From Brevibacillus reuszeri (GTDB lineage: Bacteria > Bacillota > Bacilli > Brevibacillales > Brevibacillaceae), in NCBI RefSeq assembly GCF_002897295.1, contig NZ_BEXF01000003.1, forward strand, positions 248,001 to 312,000: DNA of 64,000 nt. The letters are read 5' to 3'. The number at the start of each line of letters is the position of its first letter. The stretch's first letter is position 1. This document shows positions 54,730 to 63,154 of the stretch, in pieces. The notes beneath the pieces are model-generated. The model saw nothing but the letters and a program-made list of their open reading frames with translations, was not told where the DNA came from and made no database searches. The translations under genes were made by a program, and so were the position numbers.

Positions 54730-55437
54730 TCAATCATAATAGATTTTTGTAATCTCTAGGGTGTCAAACGGGTCATTACTATCAACCACAAATTCTACCT
54801 TTTTGTATACTTTTTCACCAAGTCTGTTCGTTAACTCTAAATTATACAATAGGGTGATCTCGTCATACATTTCTCCTGTGGTGACTTCAACACTATTTAA
54901 AGTCATTCCTTCAAGTTTACCCCCGCCTTTGCGCTTATAGACTTCAATCATCGCTTCTGCAAATTCAGTAAAAGTTGGGTATTCATCTTTAAAGGACCGT
55001 TCCCAGATTTCTTGTGTTAAGTTGGCTTTTTTAGGCTTCTGTTTACTTCCTTTCACACTAATATATTCATAATCTAAAACATTAATAAAGTCACTAATAT
55101 TTGAATCAATTCTAGTAAAAGGAACTGTACTAGCGCCTGTCTGACTTGCTTTTAGATAACCATTTACGACTTCCTTGGCCTTTGCCTCAATCGTGAAAAA
55201 TTTTACGTACGCTAATACTGAACCTAGGACTAATAAGATTACTATTACACTCGCTAATATAATATTCTTAGAAGTGAATTTGTAATTTCTTATTGATCGT
55301 AGCTTATGCTTGGGTGTATCAGGATTATTTACATTTTCTAATTGGACCTGTTCATATTCTCTAGATATTTTGATTCCACATTTTGGGCAAAATTCAAAAT
55401 CATCAGAGATAGAGTGATTACAATTCGTACAAATCAA
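54730..55437 (-). CDS. Zinc-ribbon membrane-anchored protein
   Basis: The 235-residue product has an N-terminal zinc ribbon (CTNC and CPKC), a linker, one membrane helix (ILASVIVILLVLGSVLAYV, about 60-78) and an extracytoplasmic domain with mixed strands. It starts with TTG at 55437, nine bases after GGAGG. Such zinc-ribbon/DUF proteins are common in Bacillales genomic islands; function is unknown. Confidence 0.7.
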   Translation of the reverse strand: MICTNCNHSISDDFEFCPKCGIKISREYEQVQLENVNNPDTPKHKLRSIRNYKFTSKNIILASVIVILLVLGSVLAYVKFFTIEAKAKEVVNGYLKASQTGASTVPFTRIDSNISDFINVLDYEYISVKGSKQKPKKANLTQEIWERSFKDEYPTFTEFAEAMIEVYKRKGGGKLEGMTLNSVEVTTGEMYDEITLLYNLELTNRLGEKVYKKVEFVVDSNDPFDTLEITKIYYD

Positions 55438-55594
55438 TTCCTATATCCTCCTCAATACAATATAGGAATATATTACCATACCAACTGAGCGTTTTTGAAC
55501 ATTTATCTAAACTGTAAATGTGACTTTATTCTCATTTTGATTTTCACTAAGAGTATCATGAAAAATATTTTTTTGGGATCATATGTATCTTTTA

Positions 55595-56098
55595 TTATGT
55601 GCTTTTCCAGTACCCATCCACTGCTATTGCTACAGTCCTGAAATACTGATCTTTCAAATAAGATTCCTGTTCTTCTTTATCATGGGCCTTAAACCATTCC
55701 TCTTCCATGTCGCTATCTTTGAATATATTTGGCCTCCAAAAACACAAACCTAATTCTGGAAAATGATAACTGAATCCTAGCTCCCAATCATTCCGATCAT
55801 ATGGTGAAACAATATCAATCTTCTCAACAAGCTCTTCCGCTTTTGTTTCAAATATATCTATGTCCATTATAGAACATGTGAACTCTTGTTCACCTTTAAT
55901 AGAGGACAATTCAATAAAAATAACCTTTCCCTCATTGTCATATTCAACTTTAAATGTACCCTTAAAAAATTCTGTACAACGATTTTCGTTAAAAAACATT
56001 GTATTGTATTCCTGTCTACATCTTTCTACTTCTTCTTTATTCATTCCTAACTTAATAAGACCAATCCCTTGTTTCGGCATTACAGTTATCATTTCCAT
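55595..56098 (-). CDS. Hypothetical protein, immunity-protein-like
   Basis: The 167-residue acidic product starts MEMITVMPKQGIGLIKLGMN. It has an N-terminal beta-hairpin/helix pattern (IKLGMNKEEVERCRQEY) and aromatic C-terminal strands (GFSYHFPELGLCFWRP). Composition and orphan context resemble immunity proteins of polymorphic toxins, but no toxin gene is beside it and I name no family. Base composition is much more AT-rich than the core genes. Confidence 0.55.
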   Translation of the reverse strand: MEMITVMPKQGIGLIKLGMNKEEVERCRQEYNTMFFNENRCTEFFKGTFKVEYDNEGKVIFIELSSIKGEQEFTCSIMDIDIFETKAEELVEKIDIVSPYDRNDWELGFSYHFPELGLCFWRPNIFKDSDMEEEWFKAHDKEEQESYLKDQYFRTVAIAVDGYWKST

Positions 56099-56309
56099 GC
56101 TATTTCACCTGTCCCTAAATAATTCTAATATCACTTTAGTATACTTTATTTTCCTATATTTGGGACATGTGCTGCTTTGGATAAATTAACGATTATATTG
56201 GGTTTTTGATTTCTTGAAACATTTAATAGTCTGAAGGTATTCAATTATATAATCGCTTTAAACCTTCTACTATATATCTATGGTGTCTTCATTGTACCAA
56301 GTCACCGTT

Positions 56310-56504
56310 TTATTCTTTAAATCTGGAAGGCTTTTCTACGTAACTTTCAAGAACATAACCACAATTCGTACAAATTCGGTGGATTAGAACTGATCCAAGA
56401 CCAAAGAACTTTTCAAACGGTGCTACTATAGCGTGTCCTGCCTGCCTACCTCTGCCTATTTCTGTACACCCACACTTTGGACATTTATCAATTAGATTTT
56501 CCAT
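56310..56504 (-). CDS. Small zinc-ribbon protein
   Basis: The 64-residue product has two CxxC/CxxxxC pairs (CPKCGC and CTNCGY) flanking GHAIVAPFEKFFGLGS. The ATG at 56504 follows AGAGGT. It probably binds zinc; the partner is unknown. Confidence 0.6.
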   Translation of the reverse strand: MENLIDKCPKCGCTEIGRGRQAGHAIVAPFEKFFGLGSVLIHRICTNCGYVLESYVEKPSRFKE

Positions 56505-56698
56505 ATACGTACCTCTCTAAAATCAAGTATTCATTTCCATCTATAGTCGATTTACTGTCAGTAACATAGGTTGAACAAACCAACTTACCTTTGAAATAAA
56601 CAGTTCTATCTATGCTATTACAGATAACGCTGCAGGCTGATATTTCTTTAAGATCATCATTCCCCCATTAACGTAGATTTTTTCATATCTTCATTTCA

Positions 56699-56884
56699 TT
56701 ACTTCTTTCTTTTAAATACTGTAAGAACATCTCTAGTAGTTCCCTGAGACTGACTAGTATCAAAACAAGAAATTAGTTCCCATCCCTCATTGCCCATTTT
56801 ATTTAACGTCAACTCAAATTCTTTAGTGTCTAACTTTCCTCCGAGGAACCCTCTCGTTTGAAACTTGATTGTTTTATACTCCAT
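56699..56884 (-). CDS. DUF4177 domain protein
   Basis: The 61-residue product starts MEYKTIKFQTRGFLGGKLD and contains GNEGWELISCF and VLTVFKRKK, the compact two-strand/helix pattern of DUF4177. The ribosome binding site is weak. Function is unknown. Confidence 0.65.
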   Translation of the reverse strand: MEYKTIKFQTRGFLGGKLDTKEFELTLNKMGNEGWELISCFDTSQSQGTTRDVLTVFKRKK

Positions 56885-56931
56885 CTTTCCATAATAACCA
56901 TCTTCTTTTTGACTTTTAAAAAAACCATCTT

Positions 56932-57121
56932 TTAACCGATTGGTCCAAAGTATTGAATGACCAGTAACCAGAAGATTGAGCCTTCAATGGCCCTCGAAGA
57001 ATCTCCGATAACTAACAGGCTTGAGTAGAAGCCCGCCATGATGCTAAATCCGACTGCAAATAGTCTAAGAATCCTAATTACTCCATTTTCAGAATCAAAA
57101 TCTTCTCATTAGATTATTCAC
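56932..57121 (-). pseudogene. Relic of a small membrane protein gene
   Basis: A minus-strand frame encodes DSENGVIRILRLFAVGFSIM then GFYSSLLVIGDSSRAIEGSI and FWLLVIQYFGPIG before TAA, a two-helix membrane pattern. No good start is in frame. Removing one T from a TTTT run would join it to GTG 57121 (MNNLMRRF). It looks like a recently frameshifted gene. Confidence 0.4.
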
Positions 57122-57129
57122 ATCTTGTA

Positions 57130-57425
57130 TTTTCTCTAATATGTCTTCTTTCTTGTCTCGATTTAGCGTGTACACCTAAATCGCTGTGCCATTTATAACC
57201 CCATTAGTCATTATCTAAATTGGTAAAAAGTGCTGAGTCAACTAAACTTCTAGTTAAAACTAGTTCTCCATTATTTCAAATCAAATAAAAGTTGTTCTCT
57301 TTTGGACTAAATTCCGAATACTTATTGTCTGGAATACGTTGAATCTATTCTTTGCTTGCTTAAAAAAATATCATCCGCCAATAACACTAAAATACTATCA
57401 CGAGGCAATTTGAACCATTTTAAAG
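57130..57425 (-). pseudogene. Decayed coding remnant
   Basis: Minus-strand translation shows protein-like runs in two frames: KWFKLPRDSILVLLADDIFL, then, after a frameshift, DNKYSEFSPKENNFYLI, NNGELVLTRSLVDSALFTNL and GYKWHSDLGVHAKSRQERR. They are interrupted by two in-frame stops. This is best explained as a dead gene of unknown family. Confidence 0.4.
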
Positions 57426-57494
57426 AAATCGATCAGGGAACAAAGAATAATCTTACATACCTTATACCCACTCCTTGAAAAATATTGATTTCAT

Positions 57495-57749
57495 TCAGCT
57501 GTGATTATGAATTACACTCAGTACCAGATAGGCCGAGTGCAAAATTACTCCAACAACCCCTTGCCATCTTCCCTTATGTATATCTTTTCTGTATCGAATC
57601 AAACCTATAATACTCACAATTAATCCAATCAAAAATATAAAACCGATATCATAAATAAAGAATGAAACAATTGCTGAATAAAAACCAGTTAGGCAGAAAC
57701 TGTTAAATTTCCTTTTCCTTTCAACTGTTACTTCTTGCACTGACACCAC
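57495..57749 (-). CDS. Small membrane protein, DUF4190-like
   Basis: The 84-residue product has two membrane helices (about 20-45 and 58-78) with the loop IGLIRYRKDIHKGRWQGVVG. This resembles the glycine-spaced DUF4190 pattern, though the match is partial. It starts at GTG 57749 with only a weak ribosome binding site. Function is unknown. Confidence 0.5.
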   Translation of the reverse strand: MVSVQEVTVERKRKFNSFCLTGFYSAIVSFFIYDIGFIFLIGLIVSIIGLIRYRKDIHKGRWQGVVGVILHSAYLVLSVIHNHS

Positions 57750-57900
57750 TCACTTCTGGATGAAATTAGACTTTGATTTACCTTCTTGAGCCAAACACAG
57801 GTAAGTTATATACGATATTTACCCATTCCCCTTAAATGTTAATATGTAACAAAAACAAGCAGTATGGCGGCTTATAATTAGAACACATGGAGGTGAGACG

Positions 57901-58596
57901 ATGAAGCTTACACTTATTTCACTAATACTAATGTTTTTGTTAAATGGCAACCAATCATATAGCCACTCGCAACTAGACGAAGTTGCAACAAACTCCAAGC
58001 AGAAAAATACAAAAGACTGCTTCGTAGTTGATGAGTATGGAGATGAACTTAGACTAAATGACATCCGATATCTCCAAAATCCTAAAGCAGATAATAAAGG
58101 ATTAGAAAAAGGAAAGAAAATTGGAGAGGTCATGTTTAAGGTCAACGGTAATGTTTGTCTTGGGTACAATATTAAGAATGGTGATGCAACTTGGGTTGAA
58201 ATTGGCACTCCGATATATCAAGTACAAGGATACGCTGAAACATATCGTCTATTTGCTGATGGAAAAATTTACGAGGCAATTGACAGTCCAAACACAAAAA
58301 AGTTAGGTGATATTTTTGACGTAGCTGGAAAAGTGAAAAAGGTCACCTTGGAGTATTACAAGGATAATGACAATACAAGTAATTATGACATATATTCCGC
58401 AGATTTTTCTGAGCAGGACAGTAAGCTATTCGCTGAAAATTTTTTAACGTTAGAATATGTAAAAAAGAACGAGATTGCTGAAAGAAACGAATATGTGATA
58501 CGGTTTCTTCTTCAAGACAACACAAGCTTCCACGTTCTTTATTGGCCTGAGCAAAACGTATTCTTTCGCAGCAATGGGAATGAAGCGAGTCTGTAA
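57901..58596 (+). pseudogene. Secreted protein gene truncated by IS256 insertion
   Basis: The frame starts at ATG 57901 after GGAGGTG with a signal peptide (MKLTLISLILMFLLNG) and runs 231 codons. Its last residues, ASL, and the TAA stop come from the left end of the IS element, which begins at 58587. The other side of the element repeats AATGAAGC at 60053-60060 and continues in frame for about 47 codons (IKNLVKKYMPKMQKVPHNL first) to TGA 60202. The original gene would have encoded about 276 residues. No family is recognised; the truncated product may still be exported. Confidence 0.75.
58579..58586 (+). repeat. Target site duplication, left copy
   Basis: AATGAAGC directly precedes the IS element at 58587 and is repeated exactly at 60053-60060. 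An eight-bp duplication is normal for IS256-family insertion. Confidence 0.9.
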
Positions 58597-60052
58597 AATA
58601 TTCTGTGTAAACTCTCAACCTCTAAACTACAATTAGTCTTAGAAAGGTTGGGAGATTTTTATGATGTCAAAAGAGCAGATCAAGCAGTGGATCAAGGAGA
58701 AAAACATGAAGTCTGTGGACGACGTTCAGTCAGCCTTGAAGGATTTGTTTGCTGAAACGATCCAAGAAATGCTCGAAGCTGAGATGGAGTCCTCACTTGG
58801 ATATGCCAAGCATGAGATGAAAAACAAGCGAACAACCAATAGCCGAAATGGTTATAGCAAAAAAACGGTTCGCTCCGAGTATGGCGAAGTCGATATTCAA
58901 ATTCCTCGTGATCGTGAGGGAGAATTTGAGCCTGCCATCGTAAAGAAGCACCAGTCCAATGTAACAGGGATCGAAGATCAAATCCTCGCGCTGTATGCAA
59001 AAGGCGTATCCACACGTGATATTCAAGATCATCTACAACAGCTCTACGGCATCGAAGTCTCACCAACACTCATTTCTAATGTCACGAATAAAATCGTTCC
59101 ACTGATTAAAGAGTGGCAAAATCGCCCCTTGCAATCGGTATATGCCGTTGTTTTCTTAGACGCTATTCACTTTAAAGTAAAACAGGACGGGGCTATCGTC
59201 AACAAGGCTGCCTATATGGTCATTGGCATTGACCTTGACGGTCATAAAGATGTCCTTGGTATATGGATTGGCGAGAATGAATCGGCTAAATTCTGGCTAC
59301 ATGTACTCAATGAACTGAAAAACCGTGGAGTCCAGGATATTCTCATTACGAGCGTCGATAACCTCCGAGGCTTTACGGAGGCCATTTCAGCATGTTATCC
59401 AAAGACAGAGATTCAAAAGTGTGTCATCCATCAAATACGTAACTCTATTAAATATGTTTCCTATAAGGATTTAAAGAGAGTGACAGCTGAATTAAAACCT
59501 ATTTACAAGGCTCCAACGGAGCAAGCTGCACTGGAAGAACTCGATCAGTTTGAGCAAACTTGGGGGAGTAAATATCCCTTAATGGTACGCACCTGGCGTT
59601 CCAACTGGGAGGAGATTGCGACCTTCTTTAAATATCCTCCAGAGATTCGAAGGCTGATCTATACAACTAATGTTATTGAAAGTTACCATCGTCAGCTTCG
59701 AAAAGTAACGAAGGGAAAAGCTATATTTCCGACAGACGATGCCCTTCTAAAGATGTTATATCTCGTAACCATGGATGTCTTACGAAAATGGACGGGAAGG
59801 GTCCACAACTGGGGACAGATTCTCATGCAGCTATCTGTTTTCTTTGAGGATCGCGTACGGTCACACATCCGTTAACAAGTAAAAAAAGGCTTCATCCCCG
59901 AAGGGATTGTCTTTTTCTACACCCACGCGTCAAGGGTTCGCTTCGCCTTACGCACTTGACCCTGTTGGCTTCGAAAAAGATGTCCTCATTAGGGGATGAA
60001 ACCTATTTATATCAAAGGTTGATTGAGTTTACACAAAATTCTTGACAGACCC
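58587..60052 (+). mobile_element. IS256-family insertion sequence, complete
   Basis: A 1466-bp element carries one transposase gene between imperfect inverted repeats. The left end reads GAGTCTGT, then TTCTGTGTAAACTC; the right end on the other strand reads GGGTCTGT, then TTTTGTGTAAACTC. Both differ at only a few positions over 28 bp. It is flanked by the direct repeat AATGAAGC. A GC-richer segment after the transposase can fold (GGCTTCATCCCC with GGGGATGAAACC). The element looks intact and possibly active. Confidence 0.92.
58661..59875 (+). CDS. IS256-family transposase
   Basis: The 404-residue mutator-type transposase has the DDE triad: Asp in VVFLDAIHFKVKQDG, Asp in LITSVDNLRGFTEAI and Glu in TTNVIESYHRQLRK. 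The family C/D..H signature KCVIHQIRNSIKYVSYKD is present. The start is the first of two ATG codons after GGGAGA. Its composition is richer in GC than the flanking island. Full length with no stop, so probably functional. Confidence 0.95.
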   Translation: MMSKEQIKQWIKEKNMKSVDDVQSALKDLFAETIQEMLEAEMESSLGYAKHEMKNKRTTNSRNGYSKKTVRSEYGEVDIQIPRDREGEFEPAIVKKHQSNVTGIEDQILALYAKGVSTRDIQDHLQQLYGIEVSPTLISNVTNKIVPLIKEWQNRPLQSVYAVVFLDAIHFKVKQDGAIVNKAAYMVIGIDLDGHKDVLGIWIGENESAKFWLHVLNELKNRGVQDILITSVDNLRGFTEAISACYPKTEIQKCVIHQIRNSIKYVSYKDLKRVTAELKPIYKAPTEQAALEELDQFEQTWGSKYPLMVRTWRSNWEEIATFFKYPPEIRRLIYTTNVIESYHRQLRKVTKGKAIFPTDDALLKMLYLVTMDVLRKWTGRVHNWGQILMQLSVFFEDRVRSHIR

Positions 60053-60060
60053 AATGAAGC
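60053..60060 (+). repeat. Target site duplication, right copy
   Basis: AATGAAGC follows the right IS end at 60052, matching the left copy at 58579-58586. Confidence 0.9.
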
Positions 60061-60202
60061 AATTAAAAACCTAGTTAAGAAGTATATGCCAAAGATGCAA
60101 AAGGTTCCCCATAACCTAACTCAATTTCCAATCCTGAAATTCCCCTGCTCTATAGAAAGTCCCATACGTATCTCTATTGGGGAATCCTTCAGGGTGAGCT
60201 GA
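60061..60202 (+). pseudogene. 3' remnant of the IS-split secreted protein gene
   Basis: Reading from the duplicated AATGAAGC, the frame continues IKNLVKKYMPKMQKVPHNL and stays open to TGA at 60202. It has no start or ribosome binding site of its own. Its last 87 bp overlap the convergent gene ending at 60116, so the original stop may have been nearer. Confidence 0.6.
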
Positions 60203-60694
60203 CTTAACTGGCATAGTCGCTCTACAGGAATTGCATCTTACATCAACAGAACCTTCAAAAACATAATGGGTTGCTTGATTGCTGCAAATAACACAGTGAT
60301 ACCTACATCTGTATCTTTTACGTCCATCACCGTCTATCTTGATGCCTGTCAAAACAAACTCTGGAACCTCTTCTGTTGCTCGATATACTTGCTTCAATTC
60401 TTCTGTATTGCTAAATCCTTCAATCATCTTGTTTTTAATATCATCGCTCTTATGTACAATCTCATGTGCCTCTGCATTAACTTCCAATGGCTCAACCTTC
60501 TCAAAGAACTGCAAGTAGGTCTTTCCTATTTTCTCAAACTCTTTCGTCTGATCCAATATGTCCTTTTCAATACCAAACAGGTTAAATACATTTTGAATGA
60601 TGACCAATTTGCTCAAATTATCAGTTTCATTGATTTCTAATTCTGCTTCCTTACCTTTGCTATCTTTAATGTTCATCTTCACTGTCAATGACAT
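60116..60694 (-). CDS. Hypothetical zinc-ribbon protein
   Basis: The 192-residue product starts MSLTVKMNIKDSKGKEAELE after AGAGGTG. It has a C-terminal cysteine-rich part (CRYHCVICSNQATHYVF, then VRCNSCRATMPV) that probably binds zinc, ending YGTFYRAGEFQDWKLS. The pattern resembles small proteins of phages and plasmids. Function is unknown. Confidence 0.6.
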   Translation of the reverse strand: MSLTVKMNIKDSKGKEAELEINETDNLSKLVIIQNVFNLFGIEKDILDQTKEFEKIGKTYLQFFEKVEPLEVNAEAHEIVHKSDDIKNKMIEGFSNTEELKQVYRATEEVPEFVLTGIKIDGDGRKRYRCRYHCVICSNQATHYVFEGSVDVRCNSCRATMPVKSAHPEGFPNRDTYGTFYRAGEFQDWKLS

Positions 60695-60751
60695 ATAATC
60701 ACCTCTTTGGTGCTTATATGATAAAGATCTACTCTGGAATAGATACTGGCA

Positions 60752-61174
60752 TTACCCACGATTCTCAATACGCTCAATCAGATGCTGCAACTTCTTAGAC
60801 ACAATTTGATCTACACTCTTCATCTTGTTGGCTAGGTCACTAACAAACGTTATGACCTCTTCAGTCCTTGCCATATGTGCTATGGCAAAATACATTGCAA
60901 TTAGCAATTCTTTGTAATCCATAACGCTTCCGGAATAGATGATTGATGTACCATCTTTCTCGATTACTTTTCTAAGTTTATCAACCGATTCATGGGTGGT
61001 TACAATTTCAAAAGAATGTGGATAGGACTCTCCTTTGAACTCAGAGCAAATAGTAACCAACACTTCCTCAATTTCAAGTTCATGTAATATCCGTAAGAAT
61101 GCCATTTGCTGGTTCAGTATCGCTATAGACTCATTATCCTGCAACAAATCATTCCAGATGATATGTAGATACAT
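60752..61174 (-). CDS. Hypothetical protein
   Basis: The 140-residue product starts MYLHIIWNDLLQDNESIAIL after AAAGGAGATC. It appears soluble and mainly helical, with a central FEIVTTHESVDKLRKVIEKDG and a helical tail. It lies 57 bp upstream of the zinc-ribbon gene in the same orientation. I do not recognise it. Confidence 0.55.
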   Translation of the reverse strand: MYLHIIWNDLLQDNESIAILNQQMAFLRILHELEIEEVLVTICSEFKGESYPHSFEIVTTHESVDKLRKVIEKDGTSIIYSGSVMDYKELLIAMYFAIAHMARTEEVITFVSDLANKMKSVDQIVSKKLQHLIERIENRG

Positions 61175-61574
61175 TGTGAGATCTCCTTTTGTTGAGATAC
61201 AAATGCGCTCAGGTTCAGATATAGTTCACATTTCAAATAGTTTCCTCGTATTCAATCAGCAGATCTACTTTCTTACCATTCTCGACATTTTTACCAAATA
61301 TTAAGTTTATCACCATAGATATTCCAGTCATATATGTCATCCTCAAGTTATGCAGTTATACCATGTTGCAATTTCGGATTATCCAAAGTCCTATCCACCG
61401 GATTTGATTTCCTCAATCTTCGGCATGGCTTGGAAACCGTCAGTAGGCATTTATCGGACTACTCTAACTTTCATGTAAACGTAGACACACCATGTAAAAG
61501 AATCACTAAGTAACCAAATATGATTTCCCTACAACCAATACAAAAGGACACTAGCCGGTGTGTGCTAATGCCCA
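61175..61574. other. Gene-free gap in the island
   Basis: These 400 bp contain only short frames with many stops and no ribosome binding sites. It sits just before the integrase remnants, so it may hold further decayed island sequence; nothing specific was recognised. Confidence 0.4.
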
Positions 61575-61711
61575 AAAGTAATACAAACATTGACACCAAA
61601 AGAAATTAAAAAGGTATTGGATACTTTCGAAAGTTCTACGCTGCATGGTTATCGGAATGCAACGATCACACGGCTGTTATTTGACACTGGAATGAGGGTA
61701 GGAGAATCGCT
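61575..61711 (+). pseudogene. Tyrosine integrase fragment, start of catalytic domain
   Basis: The plus strand encodes VIQTLTPKEIKKVLDTFESS, then YRNATITRLLFDTGMRVGESLR, the start of a phage-type integrase catalytic domain including the first catalytic arginine (GMRVGE). Similarity stops at about 61711, where the frame reads into antisense of the inverted N-terminal fragment. The His-x-x-Arg and tyrosine boxes are missing. Confidence 0.65.
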
Positions 61712-61942
61712 CAGGTTTAATGGATTCAATGCTTTTGATAGTATTCTTGTTTATCTCCTTTTCAACCTTGTGAAGATAATTGAAAAACACTTTTATATTG
61801 CGAACATAGTTAGCGATTGTGGTTGAAGAAACGGGTTTCTGATAATCGGTACGGTTATCAGGATGGTTGATTTTTTCTTAGCAAGGTTTTTTGAGGAGCA
61901 GTAAAGGATGAAATAGTCGATTTGAAACTCTACATCAGTCAT
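61712..61942 (-). pseudogene. Tyrosine integrase fragment, core-binding domain, inverted
   Basis: The minus strand from ATG 61942 encodes MTDVEFQIDYFILYCSSKNL and, after an internal deletion and frame change, NHPDNRTDYQKPVSSTTIAN, then YVRNIKVFFNYLHKVEKEIN and SIESIKPER. This is the SAM-like N-terminal domain of an integrase. It points away from the catalytic fragment and joins it near 61711, so the gene was broken by an inversion. Confidence 0.6.
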
Positions 61943-61952
61943 AGAAAAAATC

Positions 61953-61979
61953 CCCTCATTTCTCTATCCAATGAGGGAA
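61953..61979 (-). terminator. Hairpin before the integrase remnant
   Basis: CCCTCATT and AATGAGGG pair perfectly around a nine-base loop. On the minus strand GATTTTTTCT follows, so it resembles a terminator lying just before the integrase start; its right arm also contains that gene's GAGGGG. Confidence 0.5.
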
Positions 61980-62103
61980 CCGATAAATTTGAAAATTGGT
62001 TGATTACACCCACCTCAATTAGTCGCTTTAGAAAGAAATTAGTAGCTAAAATCGAGAGGGTGGGGTAATATTCCATAAGCTAAAACCCTTGTCCTGCCTA
62101 CTC

Positions 62104-62892
62104 TCAGCTAATCTTCGCCTCAATCCGCAGCTTGTCCGCCACCATGGCGATAAACTCGGAGTTGGTCGGCTTCGCCTTGGTGTTGGAGATTGTGTAGCCA
62201 AACAAGCTGGAGATGGAGTCAAGATTACCACGAGACCATGCTACCTCGATAGCGTGGCGTATAGCGCGCTCTACGCGGCTTGCGGTAGTGTTGAACTTTT
62301 TGGCAATGTCCGGATACAGCACCTTTGTAATGGAACCGAGCAGCTCCACGTCGTTGTATACCATCGTAATCGCTTCACGCAAATACAAATAACCTTTAAT
62401 GTGCGCAGGAACTCCAATTTCATGGATGATGCTGGTAATGCTCGCATCGAGATTGCGCCCTCTGACTTGCAGAGTTGATTGAGGCTTAACAGAAGAAACG
62501 AAGGATGAGGCCGGTTTGGTCGTAATGATTTGACGGATGCGCTGAGCCAAAACTTCCATGTCAAACGGCTTGAGAATGTAATAAGCTGCACCAAGCTCGA
62601 CTGCTTTTTTCGTGATTTCTTCCTGGCCAAAGGCAGTAAGCATAATAATCTTCGGCTGTGGGCTCAGACGCATCGCCTGGATTTGCTCCAAAACAGCCAA
62701 GCCATCTAAATGAGGCATGATGATGTCAAGAATCAGGACGTCAGGTACCCGATCCTGCAACAAGCGTACTACTTCGTTGCCGTTGTATGCCACACCTACT
62801 ACATTCATGTCATACTGGCTGCTGATGTACTCTTCTAACAGGTTTACAAATTCTCGGTTATCATCTGCCAACAACACTTCAATCTTGCTCAA
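62104..62892 (-). CDS. spo0A: Master sporulation response regulator Spo0A
   Basis: Spo0A is the phosphorelay output regulator that starts sporulation. Translation begins with TTG at 62892, seven bases after AGGAGG, giving 262 residues; a longer frame is rejected. The receiver has the acidic pocket (VLLADDN), the phosphorylated Asp in VLILDIIMP, Thr in MLTAFG and Lys in ILKPFD. The C-terminal effector has the Spo0A-specific [20 protein letters not shown] and [18 protein letters not shown] sigma-H promoter and 0A boxes lie upstream. Confidence 0.97.
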   Translation of the reverse strand: MSKIEVLLADDNREFVNLLEEYISSQYDMNVVGVAYNGNEVVRLLQDRVPDVLILDIIMPHLDGLAVLEQIQAMRLSPQPKIIMLTAFGQEEITKKAVELGAAYYILKPFDMEVLAQRIRQIITTKPASSFVSSVKPQSTLQVRGRNLDASITSIIHEIGVPAHIKGYLYLREAITMVYNDVELLGSITKVLYPDIAKKFNTTASRVERAIRHAIEVAWSRGNLDSISSLFGYTISNTKAKPTNSEFIAMVADKLRIEAKIS

Positions 62893-62997
62893 AGTCGTTC
62901 CTCCTAACAAATGGACGGTCTTTTGGAAAGAAGGTGGCAATCTAGAGGTTGAAAATTTCTAAATGGATAAGTCCATCCCATCTTTTCACTACAAAAA

Positions 62998-63026
62998 TAA
63001 TTCGACAAACGCATATCCATTCCTGC
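62998..63026 (-). promoter_or_regulatory. Sigma-H promoter of spo0A
   Basis: Minus-strand GCAGGAATG (63026-63018), an 11-base spacer and GTCGAATTA (63006-62998) fit the sigma-H consensus RNAGGAWWW/RNNGAATWW with one mismatch. It lies 105 bp before the spo0A start, and its -10 overlaps a 0A box. Confidence 0.75.
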
Positions 63027-63096
63027 TAATGACGAAAGATTGAATGATTTAAGTGATATTTCGACAAAGAAACCTTCTTTCATACTATATTCGGCA
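63001..63096 (-). promoter_or_regulatory. Three Spo0A boxes upstream of spo0A
   Basis: TGTCGAA occurs at 63007-63001 and 63066-63060 on the minus strand, and TGCCGAA at 63096-63090. The first overlaps the sigma-H -10; the others are upstream. The layout supports feedback control of spo0A by Spo0A. Confidence 0.7.
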
Positions 63097-63114
63097 AAGT
63101 TGACGACAAAATGG

Positions 63115-63145
63115 AAAAAGCCGCCTCGCTTACATGCGTGACGGC
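63115..63145 (-). terminator. Intrinsic terminator after spoIVB
   Basis: Minus-strand GCCGTCACGC and GCGAGGCGGC pair, with one mismatch and one G-U, around a six-base loop, followed by five T residues. It lies 10 bp after the spoIVB stop. Confidence 0.8.
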
Positions 63146-63154
63146 CCGTCGTAT

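Noticed and set aside
61712..61826. C-terminal part of the plus-strand integrase-like frame
   Set aside because: After GESLR the plus-strand frame is only antisense of the inverted core-binding fragment, so it is not genuine integrase sequence.
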